Positions 52,927 to 60,747 of a DNA stretch of 64,000 nucleotides are shown here, piece by piece. The stretch's first letter is position 1; every line of letters begins with the position of its first letter. The translations under genes and the position numbers were made by a program. This DNA is from Stenotrophomonas sepilia (GTDB taxonomy: Bacteria > Pseudomonadota > Gammaproteobacteria > Xanthomonadales > Xanthomonadaceae). The stretch covers positions 1 through 64,000 of the forward strand of contig NZ_LXXZ01000028.1 in NCBI RefSeq assembly GCF_003244875.1. The letters are read 5' to 3'. The notes under the pieces were generated by a model. That model was given only the letters and a program-made list of their open reading frames with translations. It ran no database searches and had not been told where the DNA came from.

Positions 52927-53007
52927 CTTGCTCGTGTGCGCTGTCCTGCGCACACGGCAAGACCGGGGTTGGGCGTCCTGCCCAACCCGCCCGAGGCATG
53001 CCTCGGG
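52927..53007. ncRNA. Candidate structured RNA of three stacked hairpins
   Basis: Hairpin 1 (52927-52961): CTTGC plus CGTGTGCGC pair with GCGCACACG plus GCAAG, 14 pairs with one bulge. Hairpin 2 (52966-52988): GGGTTGGGC with GCCCAACCC. Hairpin 3 (52990-53007): CCCGAGGC with GCCTCGGG. The loops of 1 and 2 share GTCCT, read AGGAC on the minus strand. It could be an RsmA-binding RNA or LysR leader (minus) or an anti-Shine-Dalgarno RNA (plus). No promoter or terminator was identified. The remaining gap from 52793 to 53189 holds only this and the REP at 53090. Confidence 0.35.
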
Positions 53008-53089
53008 CCCATGGCGCTCACGCCCCCGCAACCTGAGCCAGCCCGCCTTCGACAGTTTCCCGCGAGCTGTTGGAACGGCATTCTGCTTT

Positions 53090-53115
53090 GGTGGGTGCCG
53101 ACCGTTGGTCGGCAC
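53090..53115 (+). repeat. REP element, GTGCCGACC type
   Basis: A 26-base copy identical to those at 19792 and 19887, with GTGCCGACC and GGTCGGCAC arms, GGTGG head and GTT loop. Confidence 0.85.
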
Positions 53116-53189
53116 CGGGTCAAACGTGTGGGTATGTCGATTTCAGGGACTGTGGTTCGTCGAATGAATGACTTCAACGGGAGCTGCAG

Positions 53190-53402
53190 ATGAGCACTGA
53201 CACCAAGCCGAAAGGCCCGGCCTCGTATTTCCCCTCCATCGAGAAGACCTACGGGCAGCCGGTGGCGCACTGGTTCGGGCTTCTGGCGGGGAAGAAGGGC
53301 CTGAAACACATGGAACTGGTCAGCTTCCTGAAGAGCGAGCACGGCTTGGGCCATGGCCACGCCAACGCGCTGGTGGCGCACCATCTGGCCGGCAAGGGGT
53401 GA
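53190..53402 (+). CDS. DUF4287 domain protein
   Basis: A 70-residue protein of unknown function with the DUF4287 pattern S-Y-F-P-S-I-E-K-T-Y-G-Q-P, H-M-E-L-V-S-F-L-K-S-E-H-G-L-G-H-G-H-A-N-A-L-V, predicted all-helical and DNA-binding-like in style. The start ATG follows GGGAGCTGCAG. It appears monocistronic. Confidence 0.85.
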   Translation: MSTDTKPKGPASYFPSIEKTYGQPVAHWFGLLAGKKGLKHMELVSFLKSEHGLGHGHANALVAHHLAGKG

Positions 53403-53511
53403 CCGGCGGCCGGCGGAGCGGGCTGGGGCGCATTCAGCTGAACGATTTCATCTGCAACTGTCATGCAGATCGTGTCTAATACCGCTCCCCACCTGCTGTT
53501 CCCCCACCCGC

Positions 53512-54219
53512 ATGTCCCTTCCCTCCCATGGCCCCGCGCCGTGCGACGACGCTGACGGCCACCTGGTCACCGCCGGTCCGCTGACCCCGCCGCCCGACAG
53601 CGCCGGCACCACCGCCGACGACAAAGCGCTGCGTCACTCGATCGCCGAGGACGTGCAGGGCATGGTGCTGGCCACGATGGTGGCCTCGCTGGGCCTGGCC
53701 ATCTTCGCCAAGGGCGGGCTGATGATCGGCGGCATGGCGGGCATGGCCTTCCTGCTGCACTACGCGATGGGCTGGAACTTCGGCCTGGTGTTCGTGCTGG
53801 TCAACCTGCCGTTCTACTGGGTGGCGCTGCGGCGCATGGGCTGGGAATTCACCCTGAAGACCTTCGCTGCGGTCACCGCCTGTGGCGTGCTGACCGACCT
53901 GCTGCCGCGCTGGATCGACTTCTCGCACATCAACCCGCTGTACTCGGCGATCGTAGGTGGTGCGTTGTCCGGCCTGGGCATCCTGTTCTTCATCCGCCAC
54001 CGTGCAAGCCTTGGTGGCATCGGCATCCTGGCGGTGTACCTGCAGCGCACCCGTGGCTGGAGCGCGGGCAAGGTGCAGATGTCCTACGACGCCTGCCTGA
54101 TGGTGGCCGCGTTCTTCGTGTTGTCGCCATCGAAGGTGCTGTACTCGGCCATCGGCGCGGTGGTGCTCAGCCTGGTGCTGATGTTCAACCACCGCCCCGG
54201 CCGCTACATGGGCGTGTGA
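53512..54219 (+). CDS. YitT family membrane protein
   Basis: A 235-residue inner membrane protein of the YitT/UPF0750 group with five or six hydrophobic segments between residues 45 and 230 (LATMVASLGLAIFAKGGLMI, GGMAGMAFLLHYAMGW). The function is unknown; related proteins are thought to be transporters. The first 40 residues are polar. The ATG at 53512 lacks a good ribosome site, so the start is uncertain. Confidence 0.83.
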   Translation: MSLPSHGPAPCDDADGHLVTAGPLTPPPDSAGTTADDKALRHSIAEDVQGMVLATMVASLGLAIFAKGGLMIGGMAGMAFLLHYAMGWNFGLVFVLVNLPFYWVALRRMGWEFTLKTFAAVTACGVLTDLLPRWIDFSHINPLYSAIVGGALSGLGILFFIRHRASLGGIGILAVYLQRTRGWSAGKVQMSYDACLMVAAFFVLSPSKVLYSAIGAVVLSLVLMFNHRPGRYMGV

Positions 54220-54231
54220 CGTTCAACGGTG

Positions 54232-54293
54232 TTGCCGGCCAGCGGCCGGCACTACCTGAACCCATGCATGGCAGCGCCGGGCCATGCCCGGCG
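54232..54293. repeat. Back-to-back REP pair
   Basis: Minus unit 54232-54255 (CTAC end, stem of GCCGGCC type) and plus unit 54271-54293 (GCAG head, CGCCGGGCC stem) lie between the convergent YitT and tag genes. Confidence 0.8.
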
Positions 54294-54301
54294 GATATCC
54301 A

Positions 54302-54847
54302 TCAGCGGGCGGCGGCCTTCAACCACGGCGGCGACAGCATCAGCAGCCGCGCATGCACCGGGCAATCCTCGGCGTGCGCACCGGGCAGGTAGCCCAGGCT
54401 CATCAGGAATTCGCCGGTGATCTCGCCGCCGGTGAAGCGGAACGTCTTCTTGAACAGCTTCACCCAGTCGGCCTTGCTGCGCGGGTGGTGTGCATCCAGC
54501 CACGCCGCGAAGCTGCCATGGCTGGCCCGCAGCTGCTGGATCACCTGCGCGTTGTGGATCGCCGCCAGCACCTTCAGCCGGTTGCGGATGATGCCCGCGT
54601 CCGACAGCAGGCGCTCGATGTCCTGCTCGGCATACGCGGCCACGCGGTCGACATCGAAGCCGTCGTAGGCCGCGCGGAAGCCCTCGCGCTTCTTCAGGAT
54701 CGTTTCCCAGCTCAGGCCGGCCTGGTTGATTTCCAGCACCAGCCGCTCGAACAGCTCGCGCTCGTCACGCTGCGGGAAGCCGTACTCGTTGGCGTGGTAA
54801 TAGTCGTGCACCGGATGGCCCGGGGCGATGAGGCAGTAGCCGCTCAT
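54302..54847 (-). CDS. tag: DNA-3-methyladenine glycosylase I
   Basis: Base excision repair enzyme removing 3-methyladenine. It has 181 residues with the Tag zinc ligands C5, H18 (YYHANEYGFP) and the C-terminal H-A-E-D-C pair, and the conserved Q-A-G-L-S-W and K-K-R-E-x-F-R. Its start overlaps the DUF4153 stop (ATGA), so the two are translationally coupled. Confidence 0.95.
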   Translation of the reverse strand: MSGYCLIAPGHPVHDYYHANEYGFPQRDERELFERLVLEINQAGLSWETILKKREGFRAAYDGFDVDRVAAYAEQDIERLLSDAGIIRNRLKVLAAIHNAQVIQQLRASHGSFAAWLDAHHPRSKADWVKLFKKTFRFTGGEITGEFLMSLGYLPGAHAEDCPVHARLLMLSPPWLKAAAR

Positions 54848-56637
54848 GGGGAAGGCTCGTTGGAATCGGATTCGGATTCGGGATCGATGGCCACCGCAGG
54901 GTGCCCGCCGATGGACAGCATCGGCCAGCGCGGTGGAATGAGCGTGAGCCTGCCGTCACGCAGGGCCTGGTTGATCGTCTCGGCCTGGCCGCTGACGGTG
55001 CCGAACAGCGCACCGGCCCGGCGCCACTGCGAATCCTTGCCACGTGCGTAGAGTACGCAGTCCGGTCCACGGTGGGTGTTCAGCTCGCACAGCAGCACCT
55101 CGCCGGTACCATCGCCGTCCAGGTCGCGATGCACGATCAGGCAGTCGCGCTCGCTCTGGGCGCAGGATTCGCCATTGATCGATCGGGTGGCCAGAGCTTT
55201 CCACCAGTCGTCCGGTGGCGAACTGGATCCCTTGGCCAGCTTCAGCGCGCGCTGAAGCGCGGCGACGTCCTGCGGCCCCTTGTCGAGGCGATGGCCGTCG
55301 TCCCAGCGTGAGGTGCGTGCCAGTGCTGCAGCGATCACCTGTGGCGCGTTGGCATCAGCGGTGATGGCCGGATCGCGCTGCAGTTCGCGCAGCGCCTGCA
55401 CGCCACGGCGCCCCAGATCGAAGCGCAGCACGTTGACGTCGCTGCTGGTGATCGCCGGCGGGTCCGCGCGCAGCCGCTCCAGTTGGCTGGACAGGGTCAG
55501 CCGCACCGGGTCCAGCAGGGGCGAGTTGCCCAGCAGGGCCAGTGCCAGCACCGCCCAGCACATCCAGCGGTTGACCGGCTCCAGCATCTGCAGCCAGCGG
55601 CGCTGCCGGCGCAGCACCGCCAGCGCGTAGCCCACGGCATAGCCGGCCGTGGCCAATGCGACGAGTACCGCCCAGAAGCGATCCAGGGTCCAGCCGTACT
55701 GCGCCACGCGCAGGCCCAATGCATACAGTGCCAGCGCGGCGTAGACCGGCAGCGTCAGCAGGCTGGCTTCGACCAGCCTGCGCAGCACCAGAGGGTAGGA
55801 GACACTGTCTTCCCCCTGCTGGTAGACCGCATTGGTGAACGTCACCAGCAGCAGCGACACCACCACCAGCAGGCTGGCGGCCGAACGGGTCTTCCACAGC
55901 GGTTCCAGCCCGGTAAGCGGCAGGCTCAGCACGAACAATACGGCGATGAACGACAGCAGCGGCAGCAGCCCACGGCAGATCGCGAACAGCACCTGGCGGG
56001 TGATCTGGATCGCACGGTGCTGGGTGCGCCCGATCAGCACGCCGAACCCGGCCAGGCTGCCGGTGGCCAGTGCGATGAAAGCGTCCTGCCGGAACAGGTC
56101 GCGGAAGACATTCACGTCCAGCAGTTGGAACAGCGCTGCCCACAGCCACAGCAGCAGCCAGGTCAGCCCGGTGAACAGCGCCGCCAAAGCGAGGGTCAAA
56201 CCGTTCTGCCAGGCGCGCTCGAACAACTCGGGGTAGCTGGCGCGCCAGTGCCCATGCTGCAGCTGGAACTGCCACCAGGGCAGGGCCACGAACACCGCCA
56301 CGCCCATGCCCAGGGTCAACGGAAACTGCAGCGCGCCCGATTCCAGTGCGGTCTCGCCATTGAGGTTCCAGCCGATCCAGGCGGCCAGCGCCAGCACCAC
56401 CGCCGAGCCGAGCGCGGCCTGCAGCCACAGGCGGCGCTGGCCCAGCTCGACCAGGCTCAGCGCCACCGCGCTGGGAATGGCCAGCACCCAGGCGTACCAG
56501 CAGTAGCGCCAGCCGATATCGCGGAACGGCCAGGCATCGGACAGCTCCTGCGCGGCGTACAGCATCAGGCCCTGCAGCAGGGCGATCAGGACGATGGCGC
56601 TGCGTGCCGGCAGGGTCAGGGGCGATGAAGATGGCAT
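54844..56637 (-). CDS. DUF4153 membrane protein
   Basis: A 597-residue inner membrane protein with about ten hydrophobic segments up to residue 395 and a soluble C-terminal part (about 400-597) with a D-L-D-G-D-G-T motif that resembles a calcium-binding loop. The function is unknown. ATG 56637 follows CGGAAGGTCATTG; the frame runs 93 bases further up into sequence shared with the yqgE promoter. It is coupled to tag. Confidence 0.85.
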   Translation of the reverse strand: MPSSSPLTLPARSAIVLIALLQGLMLYAAQELSDAWPFRDIGWRYCWYAWVLAIPSAVALSLVELGQRRLWLQAALGSAVVLALAAWIGWNLNGETALESGALQFPLTLGMGVAVFVALPWWQFQLQHGHWRASYPELFERAWQNGLTLALAALFTGLTWLLLWLWAALFQLLDVNVFRDLFRQDAFIALATGSLAGFGVLIGRTQHRAIQITRQVLFAICRGLLPLLSFIAVLFVLSLPLTGLEPLWKTRSAASLLVVVSLLLVTFTNAVYQQGEDSVSYPLVLRRLVEASLLTLPVYAALALYALGLRVAQYGWTLDRFWAVLVALATAGYAVGYALAVLRRQRRWLQMLEPVNRWMCWAVLALALLGNSPLLDPVRLTLSSQLERLRADPPAITSSDVNVLRFDLGRRGVQALRELQRDPAITADANAPQVIAAALARTSRWDDGHRLDKGPQDVAALQRALKLAKGSSSPPDDWWKALATRSINGESCAQSERDCLIVHRDLDGDGTGEVLLCELNTHRGPDCVLYARGKDSQWRRAGALFGTVSGQAETINQALRDGRLTLIPPRWPMLSIGGHPAVAIDPESESDSNEPSP

Positions 56638-56728
56638 CAATGACCTTCCGTGGCAAAGCACCATCCTAGCCCATCGCGGTTCGGCGCCATCGCGCGACCA
56701 TCCCGCCCCCAGCAGGTAGAATGGGCCC

Positions 56729-57295
56729 ATGCCTGTAATGCCGACCTCCCTTGCCGATCACCTGCTCGTCGCGCTGCCGTCGCTGCTCGACGCGACCTTT
56801 GCCCGCAGCGTCGCGCTGATCTGCCAGCACGACGAGAACGGGGCGATGGGCGTGCTGGTCAACCAGCCTTCCGAATACACGCTGGGTGAAGTGCTCGCGC
56901 AGATGGACATCACCACCGGTGATGGCGAGCTGCAGGCGCGCATGGTGCTCAATGGCGGTCCGGTGCATCCCGAACGCGGCTTCGTCATCCATGACGACGC
57001 GCGCGCGTGGGATTCCAGCCTGACCGTGGGCCACGGCCTGTACCTGACCACCTCGCGCGACATCCTCGAAGCGATGGCGCGTGGCGAAGGCCCGGCCAAT
57101 GCGGTGGTCACCCTCGGCTGTGCCGGCTGGGGCGCAGGGCAGCTGGAAAGCGAGCTGTCCGAGAACAGCTGGCTGACCGTGCCGGCCGATGCCGAGCTGG
57201 TGTTCCAGCTGCCGCTGGAGCAGCGCTGGCAGGGAGCGGCTTCGCGCATCGGCGTGGACCTGTTCCGGCTGACCGACTACAGCGGCCATGTCTGA
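56729..57295 (+). CDS. yqgE: YqgE/AlgH family protein (UPF0301)
   Basis: A 188-residue protein of the UPF0301 family; AlgH in Pseudomonas affects alginate production, though the molecular role is unclear. It shows the family start [20 protein letters not shown], then S-V[18 protein letters not shown] and G-G-P-V. It overlaps ruvX by 8 bases. Confidence 0.95.
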   Translation: MPVMPTSLADHLLVALPSLLDATFARSVALICQHDENGAMGVLVNQPSEYTLGEVLAQMDITTGDGELQARMVLNGGPVHPERGFVIHDDARAWDSSLTVGHGLYLTTSRDILEAMARGEGPANAVVTLGCAGWGAGQLESELSENSWLTVPADAELVFQLPLEQRWQGAASRIGVDLFRLTDYSGHV

Positions 57296-57782
57296 GCCCA
57301 TCACGCCCGCCCCGGTTCCTGCTGCGCCGGCGATCCGCCGTGACGGCACAGTTCTGGGTTTCGATGTTGGCTCGCGACGCATCGGCGTGGCCATCGGCAG
57401 TGCTTTCGCCGCCCATGCGCGCGCGGTGGCCGTGGTCGATGTGCACGGCAACGGCCCGGACTGGACCGCGATCGAACGCCTGCTCAAGGAATGGAGGCCC
57501 GACGGCCTGGTGGTCGGCGACCCGCTGACCCTGGACGGCCAGGACCAGCCCAACCGCAAGCGTGCGCAGGGCTTTGCCCGCCAGCTGCGGGAACGCTTCA
57601 AGCTGCCGGTGGTGATGATCGACGAGCGTTCCAGCTCGGTCGAGGCGGCCCGCCGTTTCGCCGTCGAGCGCGCCGAAGGGCGCAAGCGTCGCCGTGATGC
57701 GGCCGCCCTCGACGCCGTGGCCGCGGCGGTGATCATCGACCGCTGGCTGTCGTCCCCCGACGACGCCACCCCCATTCCCTGA
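57288..57782 (+). CDS. ruvX: Putative pre-16S rRNA nuclease RuvX
   Basis: A 164-residue RNase H-fold nuclease (YqgF) for 5' processing of 16S rRNA. The acidic site includes D26 ([15 protein letters not shown]), the E-R-S-S-S strand and a C-terminal aspartate in A-A-L-D-A-V-A-A. The N-terminal 18 residues are an Ala/Pro extension. It overlaps yqgE and is followed 16 bases later by pyrB. Confidence 0.95.
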   Translation: MSEPITPAPVPAAPAIRRDGTVLGFDVGSRRIGVAIGSAFAAHARAVAVVDVHGNGPDWTAIERLLKEWRPDGLVVGDPLTLDGQDQPNRKRAQGFARQLRERFKLPVVMIDERSSSVEAARRFAVERAEGRKRRRDAAALDAVAAAVIIDRWLSSPDDATPIP

Positions 57783-57798
57783 CTGCACGACTCCCGCC

Positions 57799-58749
57799 AT
57801 GACTGCCCAGCAAATCGATGCCTCCGGACGCCTGCGCCACCTGCTGACCCTGGAGGGCCTGCCGCGCGAAACCCTGCTGCAGCTGCTCGATCGGGCAGGG
57901 CAGATCCGCGACGCCGCAGTCGGCCGTGTCGGCAACAAGCGCCACGTGCTGGCCGGTTCGGCGGTGTGCACGCTGTTCTTCGAGCCGTCCACGCGCACCC
58001 GCAGCTCGTTCCAGCTGGCCGCGCAGCGCCTCGGGGCCGATGTGCTGAACTTCGATGCCTCGACCTCGTCCACGCGCAAGGGCGAAACCGCCTGCGACAC
58101 GCTGCGCAACCTGGAAGCGATGGGCGTGCGCGGCTTCGTGGTGCGACACCCCGATGACGGCGCCGTGGCCGCGCTGGCCGAGGCGGCGGGCGAGGGCACC
58201 GCACTGATCAACGCCGGCGACGGCCGCAGCGCGCACCCGACCCAGGGCCTGCTGGACATGCTGACCCTGCGCCAGGCCAAGGGCCCGGATTTCTCGAAGC
58301 TGAAGGTGGTGATCGTCGGCGACGTGAAGCACTCGCGCGTGGCGCGCACCGACCTGCACGCGCTGCGCACGCTGGGCGTGGGCGAGATCCGCGTGTGCGG
58401 CCCGCAGTCGCTGCTGCCGGACGACGAGACCCTGAAGGGTTGCGTGGTCGGCGATGATTTCGACGCGATGCTGGAAGGCGTCGACGCGCTGATGATGCTG
58501 CGCCTGCAGCGCGAGCGCATGGAAGAAGGCCTGGTGCCGTCGCTGGAGCAGTACCACGCGCAGTATGGCCTGACCCGCGCGCGCCTGGCGCGTGCCGGCA
58601 AGGACACTGCGGTACTGCACCCGGGCCCGATCAACCGCGGCGTGGAAGTGACCGACGACGTGGCCGATGGCCCGCAATCGTGGGTGCTGCGCCAGGTCGC
58701 CAACGGGGTCGCCGTGCGCATGGCCGTACTGGAAACCTTGCTGGGCTGA
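57799..58749 (+). CDS. pyrB: Aspartate carbamoyltransferase catalytic subunit
   Basis: Second step of pyrimidine synthesis. It has 316 residues with the carbamoyl phosphate motif S64-T-R-T-R (FEPSTRTRSS), H-P-T-Q-G-L-L-D and H-P-G-P-I-N-R-G. No pyrI or inactive pyrC-like partner follows; the gene is the last of yqgE-ruvX-pyrB. The stop is 8 bases before the REP-RAYT unit. Confidence 0.96.
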   Translation: MTAQQIDASGRLRHLLTLEGLPRETLLQLLDRAGQIRDAAVGRVGNKRHVLAGSAVCTLFFEPSTRTRSSFQLAAQRLGADVLNFDASTSSTRKGETACDTLRNLEAMGVRGFVVRHPDDGAVAALAEAAGEGTALINAGDGRSAHPTQGLLDMLTLRQAKGPDFSKLKVVIVGDVKHSRVARTDLHALRTLGVGEIRVCGPQSLLPDDETLKGCVVGDDFDAMLEGVDALMMLRLQRERMEEGLVPSLEQYHAQYGLTRARLARAGKDTAVLHPGPINRGVEVTDDVADGPQSWVLRQVANGVAVRMAVLETLLG

Positions 58750-58756
58750 CCACTTT

Positions 58757-58782
58757 GGTGGGTACCGACCGTTGGTCGGCAC
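58757..58782 (+). repeat. REP element upstream of RAYT
   Basis: A GTGCCGACC-type unit with one change in the left arm (GTACCGACC), so one stem pair becomes a mismatch or G-T-like pair. It lies between pyrB and the RAYT gene. Confidence 0.85.
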
Positions 58783-58894
58783 TGAACCATCAGTGCGGTG
58801 AAGTGCGGGCCTGGCCATTGAATGGTTTCGGGCCTACCTGTATTGACGTGTTGCCCGATAGAAGAGAGATACCGGCAGGCGCACGCTTGGGCCC

Positions 58895-59386
58895 ATGAAC
58901 CGCGCACGCCTACGCCTTGGCCGCCATTCCCGGATCGGGCAATCCTACATCCTGACCACCGTCACCCAGGAACGTCGACGCTACTTCGATGATGCCACTG
59001 CGGCACAGGAGGTGATGGATGTGTTCCGTCGCGTTGATGATGATGGCCTGACGCACTCACTTGCCTATGTGGTCATGCCGGACCACATCCATTGGCTTGT
59101 TGAGATCCGTGCGTTCTCGCTGGACTACATCATGCAACGCTTCAAATCGAGCAGTGCATTGCGGATCAACCGCATGCTGGGCAAGACAGGACCATTTTGG
59201 CAATCGAGCTATCACGATCACGCCATTCGTTCTGAAGAATCACTGTTTCGCCATGCGATGTACATCGTCGCCAACCCGGTCAGGGCGAACTTGGCGAGCT
59301 GCGTGGGAGAGTATCCGTATGCCTGGTGCCGATGGGAGATTGATGGGAGTTACCAAGCAATGGATTACCCCGAAGCGGAGAGATAG
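58895..59386 (+). CDS. REP-associated tyrosine transposase (RAYT)
   Basis: A Y1 transposase-like protein (TnpA_REP) of 163 residues that cuts and joins single-stranded REP hairpins with GTRG heads. The metal-binding pair is H64-I-H66 (VMPDHIHWLVE). The conserved C-terminal block is F-W-Q-S-S-Y-H-D-H-A-I-R and A-M-Y-I-V-A-N-P-V-R-A-N-L, with Y123 the probable nucleophile. All key residues are present, so the gene is probably intact. The TAG stop touches the first downstream REP copy. Confidence 0.93.
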   Translation: MNRARLRLGRHSRIGQSYILTTVTQERRRYFDDATAAQEVMDVFRRVDDDGLTHSLAYVVMPDHIHWLVEIRAFSLDYIMQRFKSSSALRINRMLGKTGPFWQSSYHDHAIRSEESLFRHAMYIVANPVRANLASCVGEYPYAWCRWEIDGSYQAMDYPEAER

Positions 59387-59477
59387 TGCCGACCAACGGT
59401 CGGCACCCACCAATACCCAAGCCGACCAACGGTCGGCACCCACCAATACCCAAGCCGACCAACGGTAGGTATCCACC
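59386..59477 (-). repeat. Tandem array of three REP units, 33-base period
   Basis: Minus-oriented 26-base units start at 59386, 59419 and 59452, each separated by a 7-base AATACCC-like spacer. The first two have intact GTCGGCAC-type arms; the third is decayed (GGTAGGTATCC). It begins at the G of the RAYT stop codon. Confidence 0.9.
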
Positions 59478-59506
59478 AACAGATGTTTCCCAGCAGAAGC
59501 TGCGGT

Positions 59507-60304
59507 TCAGCGCTTCTGCGCGAACAGCCATGCCCACATTGCCGGGTCCGCGTAGGTGGCGTCCCAGGCATTGTGGTTGCCTTCGGGGTACTCGGTGTAG
59601 CGCACGTCACGCGCGTTGGCGTTCTGGAATGCGGCGTGCAGCCGGCGGTCGTCATCCGGCGGCACCACGTTATCCAGCGCACCATGGAAGATCCAGATCG
59701 GTGTGTGCCGAAGCCGCTTGGCGATCACGGCATAAGGATCGGATTCCTGGGCCACCTCTTCGACGAACAGGGTCGGACGCACCGCGCGCGGCGCCAGCAC
59801 TGCGCCGCATACTGGCACGATCGCGGCGAAGCGCCCGGGTTGATCCAGCGCGATGTTCCAGCTGCCATAGCCGCCCATCGACATCCCGGTCAGGTACTGC
59901 CGCGAGGGATCGGCACCGAACTCGGCGATGGTGGCGTCCAGGGCGGCCAGCGCAACGCGGTTGTTGCGCCCGCTCCATTCCTGGCGGCCCGGCACCTGCG
60001 GGAATACGGCCAACGCGGGGAAGTCGGCCGCGTGCCTGCGCAGGTGCGGCCCCAGCCCGGCATGGGTCTGCTTGACGCCGTCGCCGCCACGCTCGCCGGA
60101 TCCATGCAGGAACAGCACCACCGGCAGTGCGCCAGGCGTGCGCGCCGCGGCTGCCGGAATGAACACCTGGTAATAGGCGGTACGGCCATCCACTTTCACC
60201 GCACGCGATTCGAAGCGGCCACGTGTGCTGTCCGGGTGCGAGGCGCAGCCGGCCATCATCAGGATCGCCAGCATCGGCAGCCAGCGCATCATCGTACGGA
60301 CCAT
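59507..60304 (-). CDS. Esterase/phospholipase-like alpha/beta hydrolase lipoprotein
   Basis: A 265-residue secreted lipoprotein (lipobox LMMAGC, C20) with a carboxylesterase or PHB-depolymerase-like hydrolase fold: LFLHGSGERGGDG as oxyanion region, nucleophile S142 in GMSMGG, acid in GALDNVVP, base H in EGNHNAW. The substrate is unknown. GGGAACGTCG precedes the ATG. It is convergent with the RAYT unit. Confidence 0.9.
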   Translation of the reverse strand: MVRTMMRWLPMLAILMMAGCASHPDSTRGRFESRAVKVDGRTAYYQVFIPAAAARTPGALPVVLFLHGSGERGGDGVKQTHAGLGPHLRRHAADFPALAVFPQVPGRQEWSGRNNRVALAALDATIAEFGADPSRQYLTGMSMGGYGSWNIALDQPGRFAAIVPVCGAVLAPRAVRPTLFVEEVAQESDPYAVIAKRLRHTPIWIFHGALDNVVPPDDDRRLHAAFQNANARDVRYTEYPEGNHNAWDATYADPAMWAWLFAQKR

Positions 60305-60375
60305 CGACGTTCCCGGAGCGGTGGGTTCAGCCGCATCCTAGTCCGCCGCAGGTCAACGCGGCATCATGGGCCGCA

Positions 60376-60642
60376 TCACTGCGGGCGCGGGAAGCTGGCG
60401 ATGATATCCAGCTGTTCCTGGGCTTCGGCATTGCCGCTGGCGGCGGCGGCCTGCACCTGCGCCATGTCCGGGTGCAGCACCACCAGCAACGGGTTTTCGC
60501 AGACCGGGCAGTCGTACTCGGTGGCGTCCTCGTCCAGCTCCATCTCCATGGCACGCGAGCTGCCCTTCCATTCGCAGGCTGGGCAGGTGTGCTGCTGGTC
60601 GCGCCAGCCGGGCTGGAAATAGTTTTCGATCGTTGTTGCCAT
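60376..60642 (-). CDS. CPXCG motif-containing cysteine-rich protein
   Basis: An 88-residue zinc-ribbon protein with C20, C23 (TCPAC) and C45, C48 (CPVC). The function is unknown; the family is small and common in gammaproteobacteria. The C-terminal part is acidic and helical. It lies between mgtE and the esterase on the same strand, with a repeat pair between it and mgtE. Confidence 0.9.
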   Translation of the reverse strand: MATTIENYFQPGWRDQQHTCPACEWKGSSRAMEMELDEDATEYDCPVCENPLLVVLHPDMAQVQAAAASGNAEAQEQLDIIASFPRPQ

Positions 60643-60660
60643 GAGGGTCCAGTTGGAATC

Positions 60661-60739
60661 GGGTCAGAGCCCCGCGCTGCGGGGATCCGACCCTGGGTCT
60701 TGGTGTGGGTCGGAGCTCCGCGTTGCGGGGATCCGGCCC
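60661..60739. repeat. Two tandem GGGTCAGA-family hairpins
   Basis: 60661-60693 has arms GGGTCAGAGCCCCGC and GCGGGGATCCGACCC; 60707-60739 is a second copy (GGGTCGGAGCTCCGC). Mismatches in the stem mean each folds with internal loops. They lie between mgtE and the CPXCG gene and could end mgtE transcription. Confidence 0.75.
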
Positions 60740-60747
60740 GGCAGGGA

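Larger units (their letters stand above)
58757..59477. mobile_element. REP-RAYT unit
   Basis: A RAYT gene (58895-59386) flanked by copies of one REP type in opposite orientation: plus at 58757-58782, minus at 59386-59477. This is the typical layout of REP-associated tyrosine transposases and their substrate. Codon choice and base composition are less GC-rich than in pyrB and the esterase gene. Confidence 0.85.

Noticed and set aside
59386-59477. Short regularly spaced repeats that resemble a CRISPR array
   Set aside because: The 7-base spacers are nearly identical, the units are REP hairpins, and there are no cas genes.
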